The position numbers were made by a program, and so were the translations under genes. Below are positions 32,231 to 43,148 of a DNA stretch of 64,000 nt, in pieces. The notes under the pieces are model-generated. The model searched no databases, was not told the DNA's origin, and saw only the letters and a program-made list of their open reading frames with translations. Positions within the stretch are counted from its first letter, which is position 1; each line of letters starts with the position of its first letter. Source of the DNA: Saccharomycopsis fibuligera x Saccharomycopsis cf. fibuligera (taxonomy: Eukaryota > Ascomycota > Saccharomycetes > Ascoideales > Saccharomycopsidaceae); contig CP012812.1 of the NCBI GenBank assembly GCA_001936135.1, forward strand, positions 1,178,001-1,242,000, given 5' to 3'.

Positions 32231-35200
32231 CTAGTAAAAATCACTGTCACTCTCAACCCCATAACCATTTGTTTTCCCACCACCACCGTGGTGCTTCAAA
32301 TTAATTCTGACTCTTGTTGAACTGAACGATTTATCAGATCTCATGCGTACCAAGTCTTTATAGAAATGGTTTTGTTTTTGCTGTTGATTATTATGAGCAG
32401 CAGGGGCGGTGGCACCAGTATAAGTAGTATCATTTGGAGCAAAATCAGCGCCATGAAAAGCAATTGGAATTTCTGAATCTTCTGGTATGTCAGGAACGGA
32501 TGTATCCTCATAGAACCGTTGGCTGAATGTGGCATCATCCTTTGGCTTTGACTTTGACTTTGACTTTGACTTTGACTTTGACTTTGGCTCTGGTAATGGC
32601 ATTGGTGTTTGTTGCTGTAGTTGATGTTGCAATCCTTGAAGTTGTTCACTTGGATCAGTGGCATCAGAAGCGTTAGAGTCAGCATCCGCCAAGACCTCCG
32701 GGATCGTTGGTGGTGGATAATTTGGCTCTGGCGGTGATGGTAATTGCTGTTGTGTTTTTTTAACGTTAAGAGTCTTATGAACAGGAGGCACTGGAGGAAC
32801 CAAAGGAGCACCGTATGATGGCATTGGCACTTCAGGCATATGCGATTGTTCAATTATTTGCTGTCTTGCTAAATCTTTAGAAAGTTCATTCATGACTTGA
32901 TTAGTATAATCATCGTCTTCCCCAAGTTCAGCAATACGGCCATTTTGGTTGCCGTTCCCACCATTATTTTTACCAATGTTACTGTTGATGATACCAAATT
33001 TATTGTAATTGCCATAAACTCCTTCATCATCATCATCATTGTTATCATAATGATGATAATAACAATCTTCGACATCGCTACCACCACCAGAAGATGCACT
33101 AAAGAATTCTGAAGATCTAGGCAGAGCTGACGAATAATCTGTAAGTACAGGTGTATTAATATTGGTATTATTATTGTTGAATGATTTAGGCAGTAACAAG
33201 TTAGCATCACGATTTTCACCATGACTATTATTGTTGGCTTTAGCATGAGCAACAGCAGCAGCGGCGGCGGCGGCAGCAGCAGCAGCAGCATTATTGCTGT
33301 CATTAATAGAAGCCGAAGGTTGAGTTGCCAATTGTGCAGCAACGCTAATTTCAGGAATATCATATTGTTGCTGCTCCGGGGTCTTGATACCGTAGTTATT
33401 CTTGGCAAAAGTTCCATTCAATGGTGAGTTCAAGTTACCGTTGGAATTTGAAATTTTGGAAGGATTTCTACTATGTGTTGATTGCTCAATGGACTTTTCC
33501 GATAAGGTGTATAAATCATTAGCTTGGTTGTGGCAATAGTTATTACTATTGGAATGCTGAATATATTGCTGTGGCTGATATTGATATTGATATTGCTGGT
33601 TATTTTGAATCTGCTGTTGCTGCTGCTGCAAAAGTACCAGGCTATTTCTAGCACCAGTATTACCATTCTTATCCTTCTTGTTTTTCATGGCAACCATTTC
33701 CTCTTCGTCTTCCTCATGAATCTTATGCAACACTGGCCCTTGAGCTTGACCATGCTGCTGACCACCAGGCTGAGCATGCTGCTGGCCCTGGTTCTTTTCT
33801 TGAGCCACCAGCATCATTGAGTTTCTCTTCACCGTCATTGGGTACTTGTTCTCTGCTTTACTCAACACCGGCTGTGGTACGTATCTGCTTAATTGAGTAT
33901 CAAGAATGAATGCAGGAGGCACAGTTGGTAACTGGTCTGAATGCAGCTTATAGTATTCTTTCAATAATTTTTGTTGATTTTTTATAGAGTTTTGGTTTTT
34001 GGCCTTATGTTTTGATTCCCTTTTGGTATTTTTTTCTTTTTTCTGCTTAGTGGCCTTGTCCTTTTTTTTCAAATCTTTTTTGGAATTCTTTTTGCCATTT
34101 TGCAAAGGTTTGGCGCTATTGTTGGTAGCCATCATGCTGTTCAACATGGATGATGCTTCCTCGTTTTTGTCATTGCTGCCGCTGTTGCTGTTGCTGTTGC
34201 TGTTGCTATGAAAACTACCAATATCATTACTATCTTTATGATGAAGGCTAGAAGAAGTTTGCAGAATAGCTAACAGAGAACTAGTGCGATTATAATTTCG
34301 GCTGAACCGTTTAAAGAAACTAGAAGCGCTTTTATTTTTCTTTGAGACGTTTTCCAATGATTTGGCATGCCCCGCATTACTGTGTCCATTATCGTTATTG
34401 TCGCTATGTCCATCTCCGTTATTTCTTTCGTTAGCATTGTTATAATCAGCACTGTTAGAGTAAAAATCACCTCTTTTTCCGTCCTTGGCACGAGCATCAG
34501 CGCTTGCAAAATCTGATCTTGCACGATTGCTCAATTCTGGTAAGCTGCCGTTACCGTTACCGTTTTTATTGAAAGATGATCTACTACCTATTGGAGAATT
34601 AGAGCCATTCGGAGTCGGAGGAGGTGGAAGTAAATCAGTATTATCAAGCTTAACTCCCTTGGCAATCAATTGTAATGCTTCGGTAGTATTAATAGACATG
34701 CAATCAGAGACAGTACTGTTGTCTAGTGACGGCGCCGTATCATCATTATTATTATTATTATTATTGCTGTTGTTTTGCAAGACGTTATTTGAATTTGGAT
34801 GGAGATATTGGCGAGATTGGAATTGGGAACTTGAGCTAAATTGCAAAGCAGGAGATTGTGAAGAGGAATTGCCCAAATGCTGATGGCGCGGCGATGATGA
34901 CGACGATGATGATGATGATGGTGGTGGTAGTAGCTGTGGTGGTGAAACAACATATGGGTTATCGTTGGCGCTAATGATATCGGAATTGGCGGCGCTAAGA
35001 TTTATATGCTCATTATATTTGGTATTGCTATTACTATTGCTATGGCGCTTTTCTTGATTTGCATCGGTTTGGTGGTATGGCTGTTGGTAATCAGCATATT
35101 GAGGATTATTATAATGAGGGTTATAAGCATTAGCCGCCGCCTGCTGATAAGCAATATCCCCTTGATGAGCTTTACCATTTGGCCCAACCAAATGGTGCAA

Positions 35201-36307
35201 ATTGTCGAGACTAGTGACACTGAAATGGTTCATGTCTTCCGGCACTTGTTCAAGAGGTTGTTGATATTGATTATGATACGGATATTGGTTTTGGTAATTG
35301 CTAGAGTAAACGCTGCTTGCGATAGTTACGGGCGTATTAGAACGAGGCAAGTTCGTTCCGGCGCTAGATTGAGAAGTTGGACGATATTGATTTTGAGCTT
35401 GATCCAGATCTTGAGGCTGAGGCGTTGCGGCTATATTATTAGCAGCAGCAGCTGGTGTATGTTGTTGAAATGATTGAGCTTCAACCGCTAACTTTGGAAG
35501 CTCAGGAAGGTATTGGAAATCCAGAGATAAGACTGGTTGGTGATGGTTGGCAGGATTGCTGCTAGTAATAGCACTACTGTGTGTAGACAGCAGAGGAGGA
35601 AGTTCAGGAAGATCAGTAGGAAGCTGGGAATTGGGATTATAGAGCAGCAGCAAGTCAGAGTCGTAGTTTGCCTTTGCCTTTGTCTTGGTGCTTGTGTTCG
35701 ATTTTGAAATTGGCCTCTGTTTCTGTTTCAGCGTGGCTGAGGTTGCTGGGGACGAGTGGCTGTCGCTGAGAGCAGATGACTTTTGCTTGGCCTTTGCTTG
35801 GGGAGGAGAGTTGATGTTGGGAGCGGCAGTAGTATTAATATTAGTATCAGTGGGAGTATTAGTAGTGGTTTTGTGAGATGAGGCCTGAGATGACTTTGGT
35901 TTGAGAGAGATGGTGTTCTTTTTGATGCTGAAGAACTGGCCGAGGACCGCGGAGTAGTTGACGTCGTCGAGAGACTGAGATGTGTTAGTAGTTCAGTCGT
36001 TGTTGTTGTTGTCGTAGTAGAAGAAGAAGAAGAAGTACTAGCGAATGGCTATGTCGGATGGATCACAGATCAGCGACTGTTGGTGATCTGCGGCAGTGCT
36101 CGGAACAACTGAAACTGAGGATCTTACTCAAGTAAGAGGGAGGGAGGAACTGAAGCACTGTAGTAACGTAGCACAAGTAACCAGCGGTAACAGCCATGGA
36201 CAGGCCGGATAGAAGATAGATAAAGCAGATGAAACACATACCAATGAGCCACGGGCCAAATGATGAGCAGGACTGGTGGTGCTGAGGCCAATGTAGTTGT
36301 TGTTCAT
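32231..36307 (-). CDS. Spliced gene for a 1269-aa Asn/Gln/Ser-rich protein
   Basis: Two exons: 36307-36242 (22 codons, MNNNYIGLSTTSPAHHLARG-SL) and 35974-32231 (1247 codons plus stop), joined in phase 0. The large exon alone has no ATG near its beginning; its apparent start at 35653 is a TTG, and the frame is open a further 107 codons up to a splice acceptor. The protein is mostly disordered. It has a Lys-rich segment (KKNSKKDLKKKDKATKQKK), a conserved-looking core (SDQLPTVPPAFILDTQLSRY followed by KRNSMML), poly-Gln, poly-Asn and poly-Ala, a KS hexad tandem, and a C-terminus with RSDKSFSSTRVRINLKHHG and ESDSDFY. The Pro/hydrophobic core and the basic C-terminal motif suggest a peripheral scaffold, perhaps in polarity or the cell cortex. 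That is a guess and I do not recognise the family. Confidence 0.8.
35975..36241 (-). other. 267-bp spliceosomal intron
   Basis: Reading the minus strand, the donor is GTATGT directly after TTG (36241-36236), the branch site is a perfect TACTAAC (plus-strand GTTAGTA at 35984-35990), and the acceptor ACATCTCAG ends at 35975, eight bases after the branch motif. All three consensus elements match yeast rules, and both exon edges are phase 0. Confidence 0.85.
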
Positions 36308-37003
36308 TTTGTTGTAATTGCCAATGAGCAAATGTGAAACACGGTGAGACTGCTAGACTGCTTTGAACGGCCGCTAGTGTAAGTGAACTTTCCGCTCTGG
36401 ACAGAGCCTCCTCCAGGGGGCCGGGAGCAGGGCTGCTTATATACTATATATGTTATATATTATATTATATTATATATATATATATGTATATATATAAGCA
36501 ATAATAAACATACTTTCGTGGCACTGCGGCAGTGTCTCTTGTCTCAGAGGCTTTGTAGCTGTAATTTACATACTTTACATAGACGGGGGCCAGCGCCGGT
36601 GTTGTGGAATTCTCCGTCTACGCGCAGCGCATCAACAATCAAAAAATCGACAATCGATCGCTGCACTGAAACACCAGCAAAACGCTCTGCAAACAGCAAC
36701 AAAATGCTCCCGTTTAGCACTGGTAAACACTAAACACGGCCAGAGGCCGTTCTGACAACCTGATGGCCAAGAAGAGTCTTGTTGCGTTTCGCTTATAGCG
36801 TGTGTGCTGCTACCTGTGCTGCTGGATATAGTAGCACACTTGGCATTCTATTTCATCTCTGTTCTATTGACATCATCCATTGGTAGCACTACACCACTAA
36901 TCTGTCAAACTCCTCCAGATCAACTGCAGTACATATATATATATATATATATATATGTATATTACCCAGCTACTTATTCGCTAACCTGCTATAGAAAAAT
37001 CAA
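36308..37003. other. Upstream region of the spliced gene with AT microsatellites
   Basis: 696 bp between the spliced gene's start and the ATG5 stop. It holds an imperfect TA-rich tract at 36438-36496 and a (AT)12 run at 36933-36956. A GC-richer block at 36575-36620 has no convincing frame. Confidence 0.55.
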
Positions 37004-38206
37004 TCAGCCACCACCTACGGCAACACAAACATGCAAAAACCCGTCAATCGACATCATTGCATAATACAACTCCCCCAATGGGGCTTGCAATGGCACTTCC
37101 ACGCCTTGTATTAACGCCTTGCCAATGCTTTTGCCACCGCCTTGGTCCCCTTTCGCTCCCCCGGCAAACAAATCAGGCAAGTGGCGTTCGAGCAACTTAT
37201 GTAGCGTCATCATCTTTCCATTATCGTTATTATAGCTATCAGTGTTATTATTACTACCATTACCATTATTGCTATTTTTGCCACCGCTGCCATCTTCGTC
37301 GTAGCCCTCATCAATGACTGGCCTCACTGGATCCATAATCACTATATTCTTCTCACTGAACGGTAAGTACACTTTAACAGGCACGTTCTTCAACTCAATT
37401 GCTCTTCGAGGCACAATCTTCCTGAAATATATTGATTTGAACTTATCATAATCGCAATTCTGAGCATATTGCCACATTGCGTCTGAATCCTTTTTGGAGA
37501 GATTCATTACAGGTTTGGCAGAATTATGCTGCACATAACAACTTTCTTTGATTTGGTTCACCCAATACTGCTCAATGGTGGTACGAAGCGGCGACTGGAG
37601 CGGTATTAGTTGGGATAATGGGTAGTCTTCGAAATGTAGCGTAAGTTTCCAAAACTTGTCCACCGCAGGTGCTGTAGCTGTGCTTGACGTTGGTTCATTC
37701 TGATCGCTGACCGCATCGTAGTTCAAATAGTCATATAGTAGTCCAATAGGATAATTCCATTTCAAAGGAATATCCTCAAACGAAAGCCATGTATCCTTGT
37801 CCTGAATTTTATTATCATTGCCATTGCCATTGCCATTAGTATTGGTATTGTTGCGGCTGTTCTTGGTGCTCGTCTCGCTATTTTCCTGATTAGCTTTATC
37901 GTGTTTTATATCAACGTTTTTTGCACTGGCGTTATCTGCATTGCTCTTTTGATTCTTGACATCGCTCTCCTTATCATCTATATCGCCACTGGCCCTGCCA
38001 ACGGCCTTGACATTTTCACCAATGTATGGCTCAAAAAACTGGAGCATGGAATCATAATACAAAGGCAAATATGAGTTGCGATACACTTGCAAGTAGTACT
38101 TTGGGACGCGGCTGCCATTGCTACTATTGGTCTTGCTAGAGCTGGCAAGAGACACTTCAATATTGAGTTTGCCCTGCCATATTCTGCGTCGAATGGCGTC
38201 GTCCAT
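37004..38206 (-). CDS. ATG5: Autophagy protein Atg5
   Basis: Atg5 is conjugated to Atg12 and, with Atg16, acts as the E3-like factor that lipidates Atg8 on the phagophore. The 400-aa product starts MDDAIRRRIWQGKLNIEVSL, the family N-terminus. The first ubiquitin-like domain is split by an Asn/Lys-rich insert (about residues 72-137) not present in other families. Hallmarks follow: LKWNYPIGLLYDYL, FWKLTLHFEDYP, and WVNQIKESCYVQH. Lys220 in that block aligns with the Atg12 acceptor lysine. The C-terminal ubiquitin-like domain is interrupted by a second Gly/Asn insert (VIDEG...TLHKLLERHLPDLF) and ends with IQGVEVPLQAPL and DGFLHVCV. S. cerevisiae Atg5 is 294 aa; the excess is these inserts. Start ATG at 38206, divergent from the SGT1/ECD gene. 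Confidence 0.95.
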   Translation of the reverse strand: MDDAIRRRIWQGKLNIEVSLASSSKTNSSNGSRVPKYYLQVYRNSYLPLYYDSMLQFFEPYIGENVKAVGRASGDIDDKESDVKNQKSNADNASAKNVDIKHDKANQENSETSTKNSRNNTNTNGNGNGNDNKIQDKDTWLSFEDIPLKWNYPIGLLYDYLNYDAVSDQNEPTSSTATAPAVDKFWKLTLHFEDYPLSQLIPLQSPLRTTIEQYWVNQIKESCYVQHNSAKPVMNLSKKDSDAMWQYAQNCDYDKFKSIYFRKIVPRRAIELKNVPVKVYLPFSEKNIVIMDPVRPVIDEGYDEDGSGGKNSNNGNGSNNNTDSYNNDNGKMMTLHKLLERHLPDLFAGGAKGDQGGGKSIGKALIQGVEVPLQAPLGELYYAMMSIDGFLHVCVAVGGG

Positions 38207-38539
38207 CTTGGTGCTTGTACTTTTGCTGTACTTTATCCTGTCGCACTGATACTAAACGCCATCATCATCATTGTCGTCGTCATCATCATCATCTCCCAAA
38301 TGTGCCCGTGGATGTATCTCTCGATGAGATTACGCTCATCGCTTCTCGCCATCACAACATTGGCGCGTTTGGATACATAGTTGTGCATATTTCTGCGTTT
38401 AGGTTTTTATTTTTATTTTTTTTTTTCAAGTTGATGATCATCGAGGAAGACAAGATCAGAAACAAACAACCATATTCACCGCTCAGGATTCATAGTGGAG
38501 GCAAAGGTAGCCATTAATGTATACATGTACAAATAAGCC
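38207..38539. promoter_or_regulatory. Divergent promoter between ATG5 and the ECD-family gene
   Basis: 333 bp containing ATC/CAT trinucleotide runs (38258-38292) and a T run (38400-38427). No specific binding site can be named. Confidence 0.5.
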
Positions 38540-41374
38540 ATGGTAAAATCCCTTATTGAGATCTCCTCCGAGCTCCCCTGGACCAGCGATTTTGATTTTT
38601 ATTTTGAGTCTGATGCACTATTATTCACAATTTTTCTCAATGATCCAATTCTCTCCCTACTGGACAAAACCGAATTATTGAGACATGTGTATCTCGAGCT
38701 AACGCAATGGATGAAGCCTTGGGTGAGGTACTATCCCTGGAATGACCAGTGTTTGAAATTGGAACTTGTTGAAAACTACGCTCCGGAACAACAACTAGAT
38801 AAAGAACAGTATAGTTATATTTTCGGGACAGTGCAGTTTGCGGAGGGAATAAGTGATGAATGGCTAGTCGTTAGTTTGGTGCTTCAATTTTTTCAGAGTT
38901 TGAAAAAAAGGCAAGAGGAGGCCAAGCAGCAGGAAAACAATTACGGTTTAGACATTAGTAAAGATCAAAAGCATGGCAACCTGAAGGATAATTTTAGTCC
39001 ACACTCAGACAAAAATAAGTCCAAAAAAAACTTTTTGAGAAATCAGACAGCTTCAAGAGGCAGCAGCAGCAGCATCAGCCGCAGCAGCAGCAGCAGCAAG
39101 CAGTTCTCACAACTAAACCTACATGACATCCATATCCATTTCTTTGACCAAGATGGAGAATTCCTTCTCATTGAATCCATAAATCATATCCCATCATGGT
39201 GTGAACCTTCAAATACATTCAACCGTGTCTGGTTTAATGGGTTGGGCGAGTTGTTATTGATATCGGACATACTCGTACCAGAACAACAACAACAACAACA
39301 ACAGAAAAATAGAAACAATATCTCTCTGGGTTATCTGCAGCAGCCTCACCCTCAAATTCATCCATACAAAATCATTCCCTGCACCACCCCCATCTCATCA
39401 ACGAAAATAAAGTCTCTCAACTTGAAAGAGTCTCTTTGGTTTCTAACACACCACAGCTATAGAGCAAACAAAGCCACTCTAGAATCAGCCACACGTCACT
39501 TATGGGAAACTAAACTCAGCGTCACCAAAGGAATCAATTTGGCATTACTGTACGATTTGACAGCTGCAGTGATTTTGCCTCGTGAAGTGGCTAGGTTGGT
39601 GGTGTTTGGCGTGCCTTTTGTTGATGAGGTTTTTGGTAGTGTGCGTGGTGATAATAATAACAATAACAACAATAATAATAATACTGAATTTGAGAACTTG
39701 AATCTATTCACTAGAAGCATTGCTGCTTTTATTAACCAGCAACTCCTGTTATCTGCTTCCAAACTTAAACGGGAAATTGTTGGTCGTGGCGCTACACACA
39801 AAAGCAATTACAAAAACCAAACGAATCACAGTGACAGTCACAGCAATGCTGATAGTTCTGCTGATGACAATGGGGAGGATAGCGACGACAATGGAGAAGA
39901 TCTTGTACTGGTAAAAGTTCGAATTCCTTTGTTATGGTACAAAATCCTCAAAATTGCCTTCACGAAGCTTCAAAATCCAAGTAAAAACCAAAGCCAAAAC
40001 CAAAACCGAAACGAAAACATAAAAACACGGCCCCAGTTTCAACAGCAACACGCCGATTCTGATTTTGATAATGATGCATTATTTGGATATTTTCTTGGAG
40101 AAGCATACGTCAGAGGGTTAGAGTATCTAGTAGATGTGGACCATGAAGCAGAAAAGTATGTTTGTTTGGCCATGGGGGTTGATTCTACGAATGAAAAGAG
40201 ACAAAACAAGTTAAAAAGCTCAACAGGAAAAACAAAGAGAGTCGCAAAAGACGCAAATGGAGACGACGTTGAGATGGCATCACAACACGATGCCCAGACA
40301 AAGACATTGCAATCAAAATCTCAAAAACAAGAAAACAACAACAATGGTAATGGCGATGGTAAAATTTCAGATATCGGTTACAGATGCCTAAGTAACGGGG
40401 ATATCGTACAGTATAATAAATTCGTCAGTAGGGATAACCTACAAAACTGGCTTGTTGAGAAACTCAAGCTCATTGACTCAAAAGTGGAATCATTAGATCC
40501 CGAAGGTGTTGAAGAGGTGGAGGGTAATGATGCTGATGCTGATGCTGATGATAAGGATGAGCTTATGAACAAGATCCGGAATTTTGTGCTTGATAAGGAT
40601 ATTGAAGAGGTGAATGGCAACGAAAAGAGAAAAACTGATACGGCTGGTAACACCAACCGTCGCTCCGCAAAAATTGAAGAAGTTGAAACAAATAAAAATA
40701 TAAAAACTGCCGCTGGAAGCAGCAGCAATACGAATGGCAAAAGCGGTAAAAAAATTGATCTTAATCTCGATGAACACTACAACGATGCCAGCGATTACGA
40801 CACCGATAACGAAAATGAAAAAGTATTAAATTATTTCAAAAATGAAAACGTTACTATAAATGAAGATGATTTCTTTGAATTTTTTCTAACTGAGGCGTTA
40901 AAATTGCCGAAGGAGGAATTGGAAGGATATCGTGCTTCGGGCATATTGCATGGTCCAGAAACAGGCAAGCCTGTTTCAGATAGAAATAAACATTTTCAGA
41001 GCAGCAAAGAAAACAAAAGCGAAAATGGAAAGAATGGAGAACCAACCATTGGCAGGAAAAGAAAGCTCACCGATGATAACGGTGCCGGTAGCAATATCAA
41101 TAGCCCACCTTTCCGCAACCTTGGAAACTTTGGCAACAATGTCAGCTTTGACGATGGCAATGACGGTGGAGAATCAAAAAATCTCGATGGCTTGGATGAT
41201 TTCGATGATTTCGACAATTATGACGAAAACAGTCTAGCGGAAAATTTATCCAATGAAGATATGCAACAACTAGCAGAACTAGTCAACATGCTAAAGACAA
41301 GCAGTGGCGCTGAGGGGCCCGGTGGGCCTGGTGCTGCGTTTTTGCAAAATTTCGGTAGCGGTTTGGGTATATAG
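38540..41374 (+). CDS. Ecdysoneless/SGT1-family protein
   Basis: The 944-aa product belongs to the SGT1 (ecdysoneless, ECD) family, whose members link to pre-mRNA splicing (Prp8) and transcription. Early motifs include SDALLFTIFLND, LRHVYLELTQWMKPWV (cf. the family's Y-x-W region), and FGTVQFAEGISDEWLVVSLV. The central signature DIHIHFFDQDGEFLLIESIN-HIPSWCEPSNTFNRVW is diagnostic. ATRHLWETKLSVTKGINLALL and the C-terminal FFLTEALKLPKEELEGYR and DDFDDFDNYDENSL acidic parts follow. Inserted Gln, Asn and Lys-rich runs lengthen it well beyond animal ECD (~640 aa). As far as I recall S. cerevisiae lacks a clear orthologue. Start ATG 38540. Confidence 0.85.
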   Translation: MVKSLIEISSELPWTSDFDFYFESDALLFTIFLNDPILSLLDKTELLRHVYLELTQWMKPWVRYYPWNDQCLKLELVENYAPEQQLDKEQYSYIFGTVQFAEGISDEWLVVSLVLQFFQSLKKRQEEAKQQENNYGLDISKDQKHGNLKDNFSPHSDKNKSKKNFLRNQTASRGSSSSISRSSSSSKQFSQLNLHDIHIHFFDQDGEFLLIESINHIPSWCEPSNTFNRVWFNGLGELLLISDILVPEQQQQQQQKNRNNISLGYLQQPHPQIHPYKIIPCTTPISSTKIKSLNLKESLWFLTHHSYRANKATLESATRHLWETKLSVTKGINLALLYDLTAAVILPREVARLVVFGVPFVDEVFGSVRGDNNNNNNNNNNTEFENLNLFTRSIAAFINQQLLLSASKLKREIVGRGATHKSNYKNQTNHSDSHSNADSSADDNGEDSDDNGEDLVLVKVRIPLLWYKILKIAFTKLQNPSKNQSQNQNRNENIKTRPQFQQQHADSDFDNDALFGYFLGEAYVRGLEYLVDVDHEAEKYVCLAMGVDSTNEKRQNKLKSSTGKTKRVAKDANGDDVEMASQHDAQTKTLQSKSQKQENNNNGNGDGKISDIGYRCLSNGDIVQYNKFVSRDNLQNWLVEKLKLIDSKVESLDPEGVEEVEGNDADADADDKDELMNKIRNFVLDKDIEEVNGNEKRKTDTAGNTNRRSAKIEEVETNKNIKTAAGSSSNTNGKSGKKIDLNLDEHYNDASDYDTDNENEKVLNYFKNENVTINEDDFFEFFLTEALKLPKEELEGYRASGILHGPETGKPVSDRNKHFQSSKENKSENGKNGEPTIGRKRKLTDDNGAGSNINSPPFRNLGNFGNNVSFDDGNDGGESKNLDGLDDFDDFDNYDENSLAENLSNEDMQQLAELVNMLKTSSGAEGPGGPGAAFLQNFGSGLGI

Positions 41375-41518
41375 TTGTGTGACTTTGATAAGCTAGGAGT
41401 CGGTGATTGTATCTTAGTCACCGTGGCAAATATTTTGTAGGTTTTTGAGATTGTGACACTTTTCCAAATTCAAATTAAAAATCACATTAAAAAGCCCTGA
41501 AAGGTTCTACAACACTGC

Positions 41519-41555
<37 letters not shown>

Positions 41556-41954
41556 GGTCGATTCATTAAAAATTTCACTGCTTGCATGGATGGTACCAAA
41601 GTTAGAAATGATTCTATAAGATCACTTTATCGGGAATCATGGCAGTATTGCATATTTTACAGTGAGCAGAGTTTGAAAGTTTAAATTATTTAAGCATGGC
41701 TATATGGATTGAAAAGCGTAGAGTGGTATGCAAAGGCGAAAATCAATGAGTATCTATTAGTACAAAACAAATAATACATTTGAGAGAAAAAAAAAGGAGG
41801 AAAGCTGGTAACAGAAACATCAAAAACAAAAAAGAGATAAGTTTATGGTTTAAACAAAAAAAGCACCAAAAAAAAAAAAAAAATTAAACTAAAATAACAA
41901 GAGCAAAAAAAATAAATGCTAGGATAAATTCAAACAGCACACATGCATCGCACC
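41375..41954. other. Convergent 3' spacer with long T and A tracts
   Basis: 580 bp. It has a 32-base T run at 41523-41554 and A-rich stretches from 41788 to 41912. The tracts fit 3'-end signals for both converging genes. No gene seen. Confidence 0.6.
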
Positions 41955-43148
41955 TCAATGAGAATGACCCGTACCGCACGACTCACAACCACACGTCACT
42001 GGTGGTGTACATCCGTCATCTTCATCTTCGTCATCATCAGAATCCATAGCTAACTTTTTCATTAATTCTTCAGTAGACCGTACATTGCTGCCTTCATTCT
42101 TTACTTCCTGTTTGCCTTCCTTTGGTTCTTCTGCCTTGGCAAAAACGGCCTGTTGCCAAATTCTGTACATTTTCAAATGTTTCTTCCGGTTAACAAGCAA
42201 TCTTCTATCAGTAGCAATTTTCTCTTCAATCAAACCTGCTTGATTAACGAAGATATCTCTTAGTTCTTCTTCGGTGAAAAAGTACACTCTAGTGCCATCT
42301 CCTCTGATATAGAAATTGTCGTCTAATAACCTGTGCTTTTTAAATCTTACTTGAGCAAGATCGTAACGGCCATAATCTCTAAAGAGCACTTTCCCTCCTG
42401 GTTTGAGAATCTTGTTAATGTTATTAATTGCGAATTTCCATTGGGATGGGGCAAGAGCACTAAACACAAAAATCATCACTATAATGTCTACCGAATGTGG
42501 TTCAATATTTCCTGGTAAAGTCTCTGTCTCATTAGCTAAATCCCAAACATAAGCACCAGCATTTTTAGAATGTTCAGCAAAATCAGTTGACTGTTTGACC
42601 AAATCCACTGCAACTTTACTGAAATCCACACCCACAATTTCCAACTCTGGGTTTTCATTCTGTCTAAGCACTGGAAACATGGTGTTTCCTGCACCACAAC
42701 CAATCTCCAAAATTTTCACCGGTTTAGTGTATTCTTTGCTACTGACTTCATAGAGCAAAGGGAATTCAATCTGAAGCCATTTACGATCTTTGAAGAAATT
42801 TTCTCTATTGTTTTTGTAAAAAATGTCCCAAAATTTAGCCGGTTTGGCATTATATATTTTCTTGTCAAATTCTGATACTGGAGCATCGTACTGTTTGGCA
42901 ATTTTTTCCAAAGCCTCATTGACTTGTTCTTCTCCCCATTCAACATGGTCCCAGGCATTGTGAGAGAATACTTCTTCGTCGTTAGTCAAGTACCGTTGGC
43001 CAAATGTGAAAGGTGAGTCCTTGCCGATACGAGAATCATTTTCGATAATCTCGCCGTTAATGCGAGATTCCAAGCTGGGTTTTTTGATTTGCGAGGTAGG
43101 AGTGATAACAGGAGCACTTTCCTCTGATTGAGCTTCTGGTATCGTCAT
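41955..43148 (-). CDS. TRM140: tRNA 3-methylcytidine methyltransferase Trm140 type
   Basis: The enzyme methylates C32 of tRNA-Thr (and related tRNAs) using SAM. The 397-aa product starts MTIPEAQSEESAP, then carries the family block FGQRYLTNDEEVFSHNAWDH, NRENFFKDRKWL, and SAM motif I at about 146-154 (ILEIGCGAGNT). IVMIFVFSALAPSQW, LFRDYGRYD and the FFTEEELRDIF/RRLLVNRKKHLKMYRIW ending follow. In S. cerevisiae this domain is fused to ABP140 by programmed +1 frameshifting; here it stands alone with no actin-binding part. Odd: after an acidic stretch the last 19 residues (GCTPPVTCGCESCGTGHSH) are Cys/His-rich. The open frame runs 21 codons upstream to a GTG; ATG 43148 is preferred. Confidence 0.92.
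   Translation of the reverse strand: MTIPEAQSEESAPVITPTSQIKKPSLESRINGEIIENDSRIGKDSPFTFGQRYLTNDEEVFSHNAWDHVEWGEEQVNEALEKIAKQYDAPVSEFDKKIYNAKPAKFWDIFYKNNRENFFKDRKWLQIEFPLLYEVSSKEYTKPVKILEIGCGAGNTMFPVLRQNENPELEIVGVDFSKVAVDLVKQSTDFAEHSKNAGAYVWDLANETETLPGNIEPHSVDIIVMIFVFSALAPSQWKFAINNINKILKPGGKVLFRDYGRYDLAQVRFKKHRLLDDNFYIRGDGTRVYFFTEEELRDIFVNQAGLIEEKIATDRRLLVNRKKHLKMYRIWQQAVFAKAEEPKEGKQEVKNEGSNVRSTEELMKKLAMDSDDDEDEDDGCTPPVTCGCESCGTGHSH

Noticed and set aside
35653-35653. Start of the Asn/Gln-rich protein at 35653
   Set aside because: The codon is TTG, and the frame continues to a canonical splice acceptor with a matching upstream ATG exon.
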